Below are positions 1 through 10,493 of a stretch of DNA of 64,000 nt, one piece after another; position 1 is the stretch's first letter, and each line of letters opens with the position of its first letter. Below the pieces are notes generated by a model, which was given only the letters and a program-made list of their open reading frames with translations, searched no databases and was not told where the DNA came from. Source of the DNA: Epiperipatus broadwayi (lineage: Eukaryota > Onychophora > Udeonychophora > Euonychophora > Peripatidae). The DNA lies in the NCBI GenBank assembly GCA_028023455.1, contig JAQFVV010012536.1, positions 573,501 through 637,500 on the forward strand, in the 5' to 3' direction. The translations under genes were made by a program, and so were the position numbers.

Positions 1-87
1 TTGGTAAAGTATCTAGCTTTGCTAAAAATCAGGTGCCTTTGAATTACACATTGCTTGGGAAATAAATTACATCTTAGTACAAGTTCA

Positions 88-90
<3 letters not shown>

Positions 91-144
<54 letters not shown>
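91..144. repeat. (TA)n microsatellite
   Basis: About 27 uninterrupted TA units followed by a short CA stretch. It directly precedes a hammerhead-family repeat, as do several other TA tracts in the window. Confidence 0.97.
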
Positions 145-149
<5 letters not shown>

Positions 150-150
<1 letters not shown>

Positions 151-515
151 ATGGTTGAGGGGTTAGATTAAAATAATGTCTACATAGACATGACTATAAT
201 ATCAACATCAATTAGAACTTTGAGAGTTCCATCAACATTTTTTCAATGAAATGGATGGTTGAATAGTTAGAAAGGTGAGAATATTGAAGTCTATCCATTA
301 AAATTTGAGAACATGCTATCTTAATATTAACTAAGTACTGATTGTATATATGTGTGGGAGACTATGATCTGGCCCAACTGATGAGTGCTGATTCTGCACA
401 AAATACATATGTTGGAGATCATGTATTTTTCTCGCATGTGTGTGGTCATATGTATTAGTTGTTTGAAACAGAGTAGAGGATGAATAGACTGAAGAATCCT
501 GAGTTCAAATCACTT
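150..515 (+). mobile_element. HHR-R repeat, copy 1 (decayed hammerhead)
   Basis: Diverged copy of a dispersed family found about ten times in this window. Shared landmarks in order are a GGGTCAGA..TGACTTAAGGTCAAC block, a TTCCATCATCAGATTTTC block, GGATGGCTGAAGAGTTG, GTCCATTAAAG, AGCACTGATTG, then the ribozyme and a GAGTTCGAATCC-like tail. The ribozyme at 371-420 has CTGATGA, a GTGC/GCAC stem II and a CCAA/TTGG stem I, but G12 of GAAA is A, so it should be inactive. Confidence 0.75.
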
Positions 516-3282
516 TATTATAAATAATATACATAATATTTATTTTTTCTGCAAATTCCACTCGCCTGCATTTGTTTCCATTTCTGTTAACTTCATATCT
601 TAATTGTTTACCAATTTTATCATTATAAATATGATTTTGTATGATCAAAAACATTTTCTACATCTATATTTAGTATTGTCTATGATTAATTTTGCCAGTC
701 TTCTTGAAGTACCATCAGTATTAGTAATATTGTTCTTTCACTTTACCTTTCCAAGAAATCACACTTCACATTTTCATTTTTTAAATAAATTGTCTTTTCA
801 TTTTTTTTTTTTTCACAAAGTCTAAAAATGAACCATTCAACAGTAAATCATTCTCTGTCCAACTCATGAGATCTTTTTTTTTTATTTGAAAATGGTAGGC
901 AATTGCAGTGTCTAAATATAATGTCATTATTAGCCTGCATGGTGAGAGAGTAAAACATGGGTCTGCAATCAATGAAAACACTGCCTAGGTTGAGGATTTT
1001 CCAGGGTCCAGGAAATGAGGTCATATTTTAGCGTTGTCTATCATATTTATAAGAACTTAATAAAAATCATTCATACCCATATGCATTCTGCTTTAGAAAA
1101 AAATCAACTGGATATTTTAGTCAAGAACTATCAGGCAACTGGATAGAATGACCTTGGTGATTTTTGGTCTTAAATCAGAAGTAAAAATCTAATAAAAAAC
1201 CCACATTGTTTGATGTGTATTGGTGAGAAGCCATGTATATTTATTTACAATATGAATAATTATACAGTAATAGTAGTCATATTGATAATAATAAACGTAT
1301 GAACTTGCCCAATTCAGTTTAAAAAGAAATCGGAGTTTTTTTTTTAGTTAACAGAAAACTCTTTTCTGCAATATATACTCATCTGAAATATATAATAGTT
1401 AAAAAACTATTAAATGGCCAACTGCAGGTCATCGAACACAATTTGGAGACGAGATACAGTACTCATCAGATGTGATAGTACAAACTTTTTGTGTATATTT
1501 TACAATCATTTACAAATGACTGAAATATCCATTTACCAAACAATAATATGAACACTATGTGAGTTACTGATGGACTGGTTTTTCTCAAACAGAATCTTAA
1601 ATTTAAAGAGCCATTTACAAGATTAAAGTCAATCCAGTTATCCTGTTTTAACAATCTGGAAAAAAGGCAACATTATACAGAAGCTAATTACTTTCTGATT
1701 TTAAGGGTTAAAAGAGTGTTGATTTTTAGTGTTAAAAATACGTGCATGTTGCTTTACTGACGATGCTTCAATAGTTGTATTATTCAGTAATGTGCTAGTT
1801 CCTCGAAAACAATAAGCTTTTTTGGGTAAAAATACCTCAGGTCATGGCATAAAGACTTTTGTCTGCCACCCTCATGATATGGAGTTCAAATCACTATTGT
1901 ACAAATGCCATCCAATTTATTTATACATTCATAATTACTAGAAATTATGATCAAGTTTATTAACATTAAAATATTTCTCAGAAATGAGTAGTAAATATAT
2001 ATAATCAAATGCTCTCACATGCAAAATTAAGAAAAACAACAACTCAAGACTCTGAAGTGTCAGAATTATACTATAATCTATGAACTTTGAACTTTACAGG
2101 TTGCCATGCTACAATTGGTCTAAACTAATCAAGTCACGTATAAACACTAGCACCTCAATAAATGATTACATCATCAGTGACAGGCCTACATTTAAAAATT
2201 ACGTTTGTAGATTGACATTTAAATAATATTCTATGTAAATAAATTATATATTTAACTAAACTTTTATTATTTGATATTTAATTAAAAAAAAACACAACAG
2301 TTTATCACGTTAACGTTTAGGTTGGAGCTCTGAATTTTGAAATTGGCATAAATTGTTAAAACGAGGTCAGTTGTTCACTTCGACTATTTATTGTCCAACC
2401 ATCTTTTTAATTCAATAATTACTTTGTTGGTTTACCTCGGTCACATAGTGTGAACTCGAGGCCTAAAGGTTTTATGAGTGAAGATCAATCTGCCACTTTC
2501 AGTACCTGAATAATTTTAAAAAAAAACCCATTATTTTAAAATTTGAAAACTAGGCAAAAAAAAACTATAATAAAGTAAATCAAAAAATTATGAGCCTGGA
2601 TATTTTAAAGAAAAAAAACTTTGACTCATATATGCAAATTTACACATTTTATGCTTTATTTATTGAAAAGTTTGTGTTGGTAGCATTTTACTTGTGATTA
2701 TATGATGGATTATTTTCATCATCTAGAAAACCGAATTCAAACTCTTCAAATGCATTCATAATGGTTATTTACAACAGACAGGTTAATATGTAAAACAACA
2801 GTTTTGAATTGGTCAGAATTCAGGCTAAATTCAATATTTACGAATATAAAGGTACCAGGTTTAATTCCCATCCTAGGTTTGTCATGGATCAGACCAGCAA
2901 TACCTGAAGAAGAGAGTAATATCAGTCAAAATGTTGTGTTTTATATTAACCTATGTATTACATACTAACAGATTAATATATATTGGAAAGTTTAAACAAA
3001 TTTGAATTTTTCTAAATGCATATAACTATTAATTTCCACGATATCAAAATATTCCAACATATAATCACAAATTTTGTGCATTACATAAAATTAAAATTAA
3101 TACTCTATACTTGCATTTCTCAATCTTTTTGTTTACTGATCTCTCATATTTCAGCGATTCTCATTGTGTAGATATGTGCATTTTGAAATAATCATAGTTC
3201 ATTAAAATAGTTATGTTAAAAATCAATACAAATTTATTTTATTATTAATTTCTTAAGCATGACTTTTTTAATAAGTTGTTAG
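516..3282. other. AT-rich sequence without recognised gene
   Basis: No coding pattern or known element recognised; short ORFs here lack motifs. At about 2690-2950 there is a higher-complexity patch with a CCTGAAGAAG..GTCAAAATGTTGTG motif, reminiscent of retroelement 3' ends, but it cannot be assigned. Confidence 0.5.
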
Positions 3283-3620
3283 GAAATCAAATAAAATGTT
3301 ATAAAAACATATTTATAAACAACAAAACATAACACTTATATTAATTATATAAAAAGCCTTTTTCGGCAAATTTATTTTTTGCCCTTTTCAAACATGTCTT
3401 CCAAAAATACTACGACTACATATACATAGCGACATCTATGTTAATACATGATAAGTAAAAATAAAAGACAAAAGAATAAACGAAATATACAACTATTATA
3501 AACAATTCATATAGGACAGCTGAAACTGAATTGGACAGCCTATATTATCATATAACTTATACAACTCTACTATAATTTAAATCTTCATTTCGTAAAATGC
3601 ATTCCAAACAATCATCCACA

Positions 3621-3968
3621 TCAGTTATCTATCCATTCTTTTTTCATCAACCATTTATTATTCATTCCAATAGACGTCTTATATATATTCATACAATTAG
3701 TTTTATTATACATAATATAATTTGTTTCATATAATCTGCGTCTATTAACATCTTTTATATAATTTAAAGCCCTTATACTATCAGTACAATTAATTTTATG
3801 TCCAGTTTGCAAATAATGAACATATAATGCTGACTTATCATCTTTCCTATCGATAGCACCATTATGTTCCTTAGCTCTATTAATTTTATGTCCAGTTTGC
3901 AAATAATGAACATATAATGCTGACTTATCATCTTTCCTATCGATAGCACCATTATGTTCCTTAGCTCT
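3621..3968 (-). pseudogene. PLE GIY-YIG endonuclease, C-terminal remnant (left arm)
   Basis: The minus-strand frame reads REH-like, then NGAIDRKDDKSALYVHYLQ, TGHKIN and NRRRLYE, the usual order downstream of the GIY-YIG core in Penelope-like endonucleases (an EH helix, a SALxxHxxxTGH block, then an RRxxE helix). The block through TGHKIN occurs twice in tandem. No GIY, YIG or reverse transcriptase part is present. The open frame runs about 70 bp past the palindrome centre, which is an artefact of the inversion. Confidence 0.8.
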
Positions 3969-4021
3969 AAGAGCTAAGGAACATAATGGTGCTATCGATA
4001 GGAAAGATGATAAGTCAGCAT

Positions 4022-4283
4022 TATATGTTCTAAGGAACATAATGGTGCTATCGATAGGAAAGATGATAAGTCAGCATTATATGTTCATTATTTGCAAACT
4101 GGACATAAAATTAATTGTACTGATAGTATAAGGGCTTTAAATTATATAAAAGATGTTAATAGACGCAGATTATATGAAACAAATTATATTATGTATAATA
4201 AAACTAATTGTATGAATATATATAAGACGTCTATTGGAATGAATAATAAATGGTTGATGAAAAAAGAATGGATAGATAACTGA
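4022..4283 (+). pseudogene. PLE GIY-YIG endonuclease, C-terminal remnant (right arm)
   Basis: Mirror copy of the left-arm remnant, with the same TGHKIN and NRRRLYE motifs and the same terminal KKEWIDN before a stop. The first part is out of the longest open frame because of the local duplication near 4034. It lacks reverse transcriptase and the catalytic GIY-YIG segment, so it is not functional. Confidence 0.8.
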
Positions 4284-4621
4284 TGTGGATGATTGTTTGG
4301 AATGCATTTTACGAAATGAAGATTTAAATTATAGTAGAGTTGTATAAGTTATATGATAATATAGGCTGTCCAATTCAGTTTCAGCTGTCCTATATGAATT
4401 GTTTATAATAGTTGTATATTTCGTTTATTCTTTTGTCTTTTATTTTTACTTATCATGTATTAACATAGATGTCGCTATGTATATGTAGTCGTAGTATTTT
4501 TGGAAGACATGTTTGAAAAGGGCAAAAAATAAATTTGCCGAAAAAGGCTTTTTATATAATTAATATAAGTGTTATGTTTTGTTGTTTATAAATATGTTTT
4601 TATAACATTTTATTTGATTTC

Positions 4622-4983
4622 GAAGGATTAGTACAACATAAAAAACGAAAAAGAAAAAGGTATTTTCCGTTTTCTTCTGTTTTAAGTATTGTTGTTAGGA
4701 AATATATGGCAACATTTTATTACCGTTGAGATTTTAAAAGTTCAAATCTAATATAGGTGGGTTTTTTTTCAACATTTTTCATTTAACTTTAACTAGACAT
4801 AATAGTTCAGCTATTAGATTATTTATTGGTTATAATTACTTTTTATTCAAAATATGTTAATATTATTTTTTTATATATATGTCTACATTTTACAATGACA
4901 TTTTCAAAAAAATTTCGCGATCTTTTTGGGGGTAGTACCATTTGATAAAAGGAACTAAATAAAACAAAATTAGAATCCAGAAG
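4622..4983. other. AT-rich spacer between PLE palindrome and gypsy element
   Basis: No gene or repeat recognised. The last five bases (AGAAG, 4979-4983) are the target duplication of the gypsy element that follows. Confidence 0.6.
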
Positions 4984-5691
4984 TTCAGTGTTCAGCGGCA
5001 CTCTATTGCTCACTGGATTGCAACTATCAATAACACAATATAAAATAATTAATGAGGCAGCCCGGCAAGTAGGTTTAAATAACGAAGATTTATTTAAAGG
5101 TTTATATATATGTTAATCACTATTAATATATACAAAGTACGAATAATATATACACGCTAATATTATTATATATAAATAAGGGGCCCGATGGCAGAGTAAA
5201 ATAATAAAAAGATCGGTACGACCTGTTATAGTTCCCTAGGTTTACTTTGGCACGTCCGGAGGTAAACCTCTCCGCAAGGCTAGGTGAAGCAAAGGAGCTG
5301 ACTGGAGCACCCGAGGAAATGGCACATCTACCTTTCAAGCGCTTCACTTATCAAGTGTCCTCTCTCAGTTCAATATTAGATCCATTACTTGTCACGCCTT
5401 TATTTTGGAGTAGCCCCCTTCATTGGCCATCCGCTGTCCATGTGGTGGTCATCTCTTTAGTTCTTATAGGATCCCTGATTAGATAATGTCATGCCTTTAA
5501 CATTGTCTATTCTAAGCAATGGCTTTGTTTACATTATCCAATCCTTCTTGATAAATTACTTTATAGTTTAGCGCTAATATATCATTTAATTATTTACAAA
5601 ACACAATTAGCGATCCGTTAGTTTTACATTTATTTTTATTATTGGTTAAACGTATTTTTTTCTATACATGCACATACACACACATGTAGCA
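4984..5691 (-). repeat. 3' LTR of gypsy-1
   Basis: Pairs with 10494-11201. On the minus strand it begins TGCTACATG and ends CACTGAA, so the termini are TG..AA instead of TG..CA. The right edge is fixed by the polypurine tract and the left edge by the AGAAG duplication. Confidence 0.93.
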
Positions 5692-5971
5692 TACCTCCCC
5701 CAAGTTCAGAGATAGCGTTTTAGTTTGTTGATTTTTTTTTTCTGAACTTAGCACATAATCACTGAAGTGGGAGGGAATTTTACTTTCCCTCTTAGAACGT
5801 TGGGGGATGTCCAATTCCGCGTCTGGAGCATCATCTTTTCTCGGAAATGGCTGCGGCATTTGTTGTATACTTTCGTCTTTACGCAATTGATTTATGTGTT
5901 TGCGTAACTCTCTTCTGTTCTCCATTCGTACAGCAACCACTTGATTACTTAAATGTCGCACAATTTCCACT
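5662..5971 (-). pseudogene. gypsy-1 integrase C-terminal tail, cut off by TTAA element
   Basis: The frame encodes a segment ending in RKHINQLRK, the conserved end of the integrase C-terminal (GPY/F-type) domain, followed by a charged, low-complexity tail. Its stop lies about 30 bp inside the 3' LTR. It lies in the same frame as the upstream pol once the 745-bp insert plus one TTAA (749 bp) is discounted, so it is the far end of one former pol ORF. Confidence 0.85.
5692..5704 (-). promoter_or_regulatory. Polypurine tract of gypsy-1
   Basis: On the minus strand the bases TTGGGGGAGGTA lie immediately before the 3' LTR. This is the position and composition of the plus-strand primer of LTR retrotransposons. 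Confidence 0.85.
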
Positions 5972-5975
5972 TTAA

Positions 5976-6720
5976 CCCTTAAACCGCTAATTTTATCATT
6001 GGTTGTATCAGATAAAAATCAAATCTTTTAATTGGCCAACTCACAAACTGAAGACAAAGCCTATTGTTAAAACATATTCGCCTATAATATTAAATTCAAC
6101 TCAGATACGTTTATAAAAAGTATATAATTAATTTTTCAGGTCATGAAGAAAACGAAAGTTCTTTCAAAAATAAATTGCTATTTATTTATTCTAAGATATT
6201 CTATATCGGCAACATAAAAGTTATAATGTAAACAAAAAGATCGACTTTTACGTTATAGAAAAGTAAATATTTCTTTTTACTACATCTTCAATATATTTAC
6301 TTAAATCTTCAATATTTTTCGAAAATAATTTTGTTTTTTTATTATTCTCTCTGAAAATTATGTTTAATTTCCATAAATATTATTTAATAATAATTTAAAT
6401 CGTATTCGAAATGAAAATCTCAGCGTTTTTCTTTATTTTCTTTGATCAGGCAGTTTCTTTGTTCTTTCCAGCCAATCAGAATGTCTTTTTCGGCTGAGAG
6501 CATGCTAAGAACCAATCACAAATAATGTTCCTTCTTTGTTTAGGTTTAAATGCGTTTTTTTTTATTTTTACTTCTAAAATAAATCGGAAGATGTCACCAT
6601 CGTACAGAACTTTTAAAAACGAATTCAATACATATTTAACGAATTTTATCGTATAAAAACGAACTAAGTTAGAGTGATTTTAGATGTCGACGAGGAGTCT
6701 CGTCGAGCGTGGGAAAAGGG
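5976..6720. mobile_element. piggyBac-like non-autonomous element (TTAA family), copy A
   Basis: 745 bp starting CCCTT and ending AAGGG, flanked on both sides by TTAA (5972-5975, 6721-6724), the hallmark of piggyBac superfamily insertion. No transposase frame. A subterminal hairpin (TCGACGAG, loop GAGT, CTCGTCGA) lies near the right end at 6687-6706. It interrupts the gypsy-1 integrase. Shared blocks with copies B, C and D are TTTTAATTGGCCAACTCACA near the left end, a CAGGTCATGAA block, CAGCCAATCAGAAT and an AAAATAA..GATG..CATC block near the right end. Confidence 0.88.
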
Positions 6721-6724
6721 TTAA

Positions 6725-7394
6725 TCCAGAATCTATCCTGATTATTTCTAACCCATACGCGGTCTTGTGGTGAGAATTTATAATTTCTGCCTGAAGGTAC
6801 TTCGGTGTCCTTCGTTGGTATAATTTTGTCAAGCTTTGTTCGCAGTCTACGACCTAGATATTTCTCTGCGGGTGATTTACCCGACTTAGCTGTAGGCATA
6901 GAGTGTTGGTAAAGAAGCGCGTTAAAGACGGCTTCGTGCAGACTTTGTTTTCCCATTTTATTGATGGCGGATTTTAAATTCTGTACAGTTTTTTCAGCCA
7001 GTCCATTTGATTGGGGGTGGTAAGGTGGAGTAAATATGTGGTTAATTCTCCATTCGTGCATCAAGTAAGCGAACTTTTCTGATGTAAAACCTGTGCCGTT
7101 GTCGGATACTAGGGTTTCTGGGAGACCGTGGTGTGCGAACATTTCCAACAGTTTGTCGATGGCTTCATCCGAACCTGTGTTTTTAACTATTTTATATTTG
7201 GCCCATCCTGAATAGGCATCCACTGCTACTAGAAATAATTGTCCTTGAATAGGACTGCAGTGATCTATATGAATTCTCTGCCATGGCTTGTCTGCTTCTT
7301 GCCAGGACTCGAATTTGGCTGAGGGTGCATTTGCACATGACTGGCAGTTTGTGCAGTTTTTTATGCACTGTTCTATGTCACTGTTAATTTTCGG
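6725..7394 (-). pseudogene. gypsy-1 integrase core
   Basis: Reads from the Zn-finger CxxC (NCTNCQ) through the catalytic core: first Asp in HIDHC (near 7268), VAVDAYSGW, second Asp in LVSDNGTGF and the Glu in PPYHPQSNGLAEK. These are the D,D,E residues of retroviral-type integrases, which join the cDNA to host DNA. The frame is continuous with the reverse transcriptase part upstream except for a single TAG, and is ended by the TTAA element about 50 bp before the C-terminal domain. All catalytic residues are visible; the loss is from the stop and the insertion. Confidence 0.92.
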
Positions 7395-9212
7395 CTACCA
7401 GACATAACTACGAGCTAACGCTTTCGCCCTTACAATGCCCGGATGACCTTCGTGCAATAAATTAAGTATTTGCGACCTGCCGCTTACGGGGATTAGTACT
7501 TGGTCACTTCTGAGTATACAGTCTTTGCAAATGGACAGTTGTTCTCGAACTTTCCATAGCTCTATATGCAAGAAAGATGGTCTTTGTTTTGGCCAACCTT
7601 TGCTGATTTTTTCCATGATCCATCTGTAGCCAGTGTCTTCTCTGGTCCAAGCGGCTACCTTTGCGCTGTTAAGTGTCTGGCTGTTTAGTGCGTCGATATA
7701 ATTAATTTCTACTTCGTTTACTTCTTTCTTGAGCTGATCTGGCATTCGCAATAACGCGTCGGCACGACCGATTTTCGTGCCTTTTTTGTATTCGAGGTTA
7801 TAATTGTAACCTGCTAGTATGTTAAGCCATCTCAACATATGAGGGCTTAAATGTTCAGGCATCTGTTTCGTGCCTAGAATTCCCAAGAGTGGCTTATGGT
7901 CAGTTATTAATTGGAAAGGACGTCCATATAGATATTGGTGGAATTTACAAATTCCAAACACTATGGCGAGGGCTTCCTTGTCTAGCTGGCTGTAGTTCTT
8001 TTCCGCCTTGGACAAGGTGTGTGACGCGTATGCTATAGGACGTTCTCCAGAGTGGGATGGATGGCATATCTCTGCCCCCACGCCATTTTCTGATGCATCA
8101 GTTGTCACGGTTACCTCACGCTCGCTGTCATAATGGACCAGTAGTTTATTTGATGTGAGAAGGGCTTTGGTGTGGAGAAATGCTTGCTCTTGTGCTGCTT
8201 CCCAATTCCATTTCTGGTTTTTTTTTAATAATTCGTACAGCGGTGTCGCTATGTGTGCTTTGCCATTCAGGAAGTTTTCAAAATAGTTCACCAGGCCCAA
8301 AAAGGCCTGTAGTTGTTTTACGTTATTCGGTCTTCTGGCATCAGATACTGCTTTGACTTTTTCAAGGGAGGGGCTTATTCCTGAGTTTGACACTATGTGA
8401 CCCAGGAATTTTATTTCAGTAGCCTTCCAAATACATTTTTTCGCATTTAATTTTGTTCCAAATTCCTCCAGTCTTTGGCAAACTTTTGAGATATGAGTGC
8501 TCAATTCATTTTCTGAATTAGCAGTGACCAATATATCGTCAAAGTAGGGGATGACACCTTCAAGTCCGTTTAGAAGAGTCTCCACTTTTGTTTGGAATAT
8601 ACTTGGTGCTGAAGCTATTCCGAATGGTAGACGTTTGCATCTAAATAAACCTATGTGTGTAGTAAGTGTTAGAATGTTTGCAGCTTTGTTGGTCACCGGG
8701 ATTTGGTGGAAGGCCGAGTTGAGGTCTAATTTTGAAAAATATTTAGACTTTTGGAGCAACGCTATGATTTCTCTTGAGTTAGGAACGGGGTATGCGTGTT
8801 TGTTTAGTGATTTATTGACTGATACACGGTAATCGCCGCACAAACGTATTTGTCCATTTGGCTTGGTTATTACAACCAGTGGGGTAGCCCACTCAGCTTC
8901 TTCTGTTGCTTCAAGCATGCCATCTTTAACCAATTGCTTTATTTCCTCTGCTATTTTTTCTTTCTGAGCGTACGGAATCTTTCGTGGTCTGCAAATTATA
9001 GGCACTGCTTCAGGTGATAATTCTAATGAAACTGGTTTTGTTTTTATCCTTCCCGGTTCTCCATCGAAAAGTTTAGGAAAACACTGTCTGATGTTTTTTT
9101 CAATGTCAATATTTTTGACCCAAGCAATTTTTATTCCCAGTTGCTGAAACCAATCACGGGCAATTAGAGGATTTATAGGGCCGTGTACTATATATAACGG
9201 CAATGTAACTAT
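7395..9212 (-). pseudogene. pol: gypsy-1 pol: end of protease, reverse transcriptase, RNase H, start of integrase
   Basis: About 600 residues. The start completes the protease (LIARDW near residue 13). Reverse transcriptase shows KLDLNSAF near 158 and the YFDDIL catalytic box at 220-225, where most relatives have YxDD. RNase H follows with TTDAS (Asp near 369), KEAL (Glu near 410) and TDHKPL (Asp near 435). The integrase HxxH zinc motif (HEGH) begins near 584. The frame ends at a TAG at 7395-7397 where relatives have the second Trp of a conserved VWW, then continues open in the same frame. It sits in the -1 frame relative to gag, joined across an A9 run at 9212-9220. Confidence 0.95.
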
Positions 9213-10288
9213 TTTTTTTTCACATTGTTTGAAGTAATTGTAGCCTCAATTACTCCTTTAATTTTTATAGCGTTACCATTGACGTCTCGAGCCTTCAGAT
9301 TCGTACACATCAGTCTAGGTGGCTGTCTCATATCTGCCACAATGGTTTTCCAATCTTTAATGGAAAGTAACGACACCCCACTACCGCTGTCAATTTCCAT
9401 CGATAGGGGTTTTCCGTAAATTTTGACAGTTATTTCAAATTTCTGTGATTGGTCCGAAGACACATTATTAATTGCCGAAAATTCCTCTTGTTTATATTTT
9501 CTCGTAACGCTCTCTTGGCTGTTGTTCTTTGTATAATTATCGTATTTTTTATTTCTGCACATTTTTTCCCAGTGGCCGAATTTATTGCAGTGTTTACAGC
9601 GTTGGTCTTTATAAAAACAGTCACGTGCCATGTGACCTAGTTTTCCACAGCAAAAACACTTAATTCGACTTTTCTTAATGTCTGTTGTTCCACTTTGATC
9701 AGGCACCCTTCTATCTGGTTTGTCTACTTTGTGGACTTCATAAGGATCGTTGTCCGCTATTTTCATGGCCGCAAATTCCTTTGATTGCTGCAACACGAGT
9801 TCGTGAGCTATACCACGTTTGATAGCTACTTTATAGTTAATATCCATATCTGCCAATAACTGCTGTCTCAGACTATCACTGCTCATTCCACATAAAAATT
9901 GTTCGAGGAGGGCTTCCTCCAGGTATGAATCGTAGACGCAGTTTTTTGCGAGTTCTCGCAGGGCAGTATCATAATCTTGTGTCCGCTCGTTCTTGCCTTG
10001 GCGGCGATTTCTAAAGTGGAGTCTGGCAATGTGTCTAGATTCACGAGGATTAAAATAGTCGGTCAAACGATTTTTGACCTGTTCAAATGTTAATTCTTCC
10101 AGGGTTTTAGGTTCACAGAGCCTATTTGCGATCTGGATTACTCCTTTTCCAGCGAAACACAATAAGGTCGCTGTTTTGCTTTTATCGTCCTTTACTCTGG
10201 TAATAATTAACAGTTTTTCAATTTGTTGGACGTACAGGGGCCACTCACTTGCCTCTCTGACGTCAAATTCGGATATTGCCAGCTGCAT
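9209..10288 (-). CDS. gag: gypsy-1 Gag plus start of protease
   Basis: 359 residues from the ATG at 10286-10288 to a TAG at 9209-9211. Residues 1-170 resemble the helical retrotransposon Gag domain (paired tracts such as FxxVKNRLTDYF and RxARLHFRNRRQ). Two CCHC zinc knuckles, CX2CX4HX4C, lie at 211-224 and 231-244 and would bind element RNA in the particle. The aspartic protease active site DSG is at 300-302. The frame stops inside the protease, right after an A9 run; the remaining protease and pol are in the -1 frame. The ORF itself is open and could make Gag. The stop inside a catalytic domain makes an indel in the A run more likely than a designed frameshift site. Confidence 0.9.
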   Translation of the reverse strand: MQLAISEFDVREASEWPLYVQQIEKLLIITRVKDDKSKTATLLCFAGKGVIQIANRLCEPKTLEELTFEQVKNRLTDYFNPRESRHIARLHFRNRRQGKNERTQDYDTALRELAKNCVYDSYLEEALLEQFLCGMSSDSLRQQLLADMDINYKVAIKRGIAHELVLQQSKEFAAMKIADNDPYEVHKVDKPDRRVPDQSGTTDIKKSRIKCFCCGKLGHMARDCFYKDQRCKHCNKFGHWEKMCRNKKYDNYTKNNSQESVTRKYKQEEFSAINNVSSDQSQKFEITVKIYGKPLSMEIDSGSGVSLLSIKDWKTIVADMRQPPRLMCTNLKARDVNGNAIKIKGVIEATITSNNVKKK

Positions 10289-10478
10289 TACGGTACTTAG
10301 TCAATTTAACAAAAATATAAAAATTTTACGATAACTTAGTCAATTTAACGAAATATAAAAATATTTTTCTTAGTAGTTTTAACTCCTCACAAAATCAAAT
10401 AATTAGACACCAACGTATTCGGCTGTCGATGCATTGATTGTTATTACTGAGAATTACACCATTGAGGTTCATAATCAA

Positions 10479-10492
10479 CTGTAACTGCGCCA
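10479..10492 (-). promoter_or_regulatory. Primer binding site of gypsy-1
   Basis: On the minus strand TGGCGCAGTTACAG starts one base after the 5' LTR. The leading TGG matches the CCA end of a tRNA, as expected for minus-strand priming. The tRNA was not identified. Confidence 0.75.
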
Positions 10493-10493
10493 A

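Larger units (their letters stand above)
3283..4621. mobile_element. Penelope-like element 3' ends in a head-on palindrome
   Basis: Two near-identical arms (3283-3968 and 3970-4621) are reverse complements and meet at a 17-base palindromic centre around 3969. Each arm carries the C-terminal part of a PLE GIY-YIG endonuclease and its 3' untranslated region, ending at the same base on both sides (GAAATCAAAT and its complement). The left arm holds a direct duplication of about 90 bp (the block reading through the Cys/His-poor linker) and the right arm a shorter duplication of a neighbouring block, so the centre was rearranged after or during formation. Arm similarity suggests a recent event. Confidence 0.85.

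Noticed and set aside
5123-5347. 74-residue ORF repeated at 10633-10857
   Set aside because: Lies within both LTRs of gypsy-1; duplicated because LTRs are, no domain features.
8551-8832. 93-residue plus-strand ORF
   Set aside because: Shadow of the reverse transcriptase on the opposite strand.
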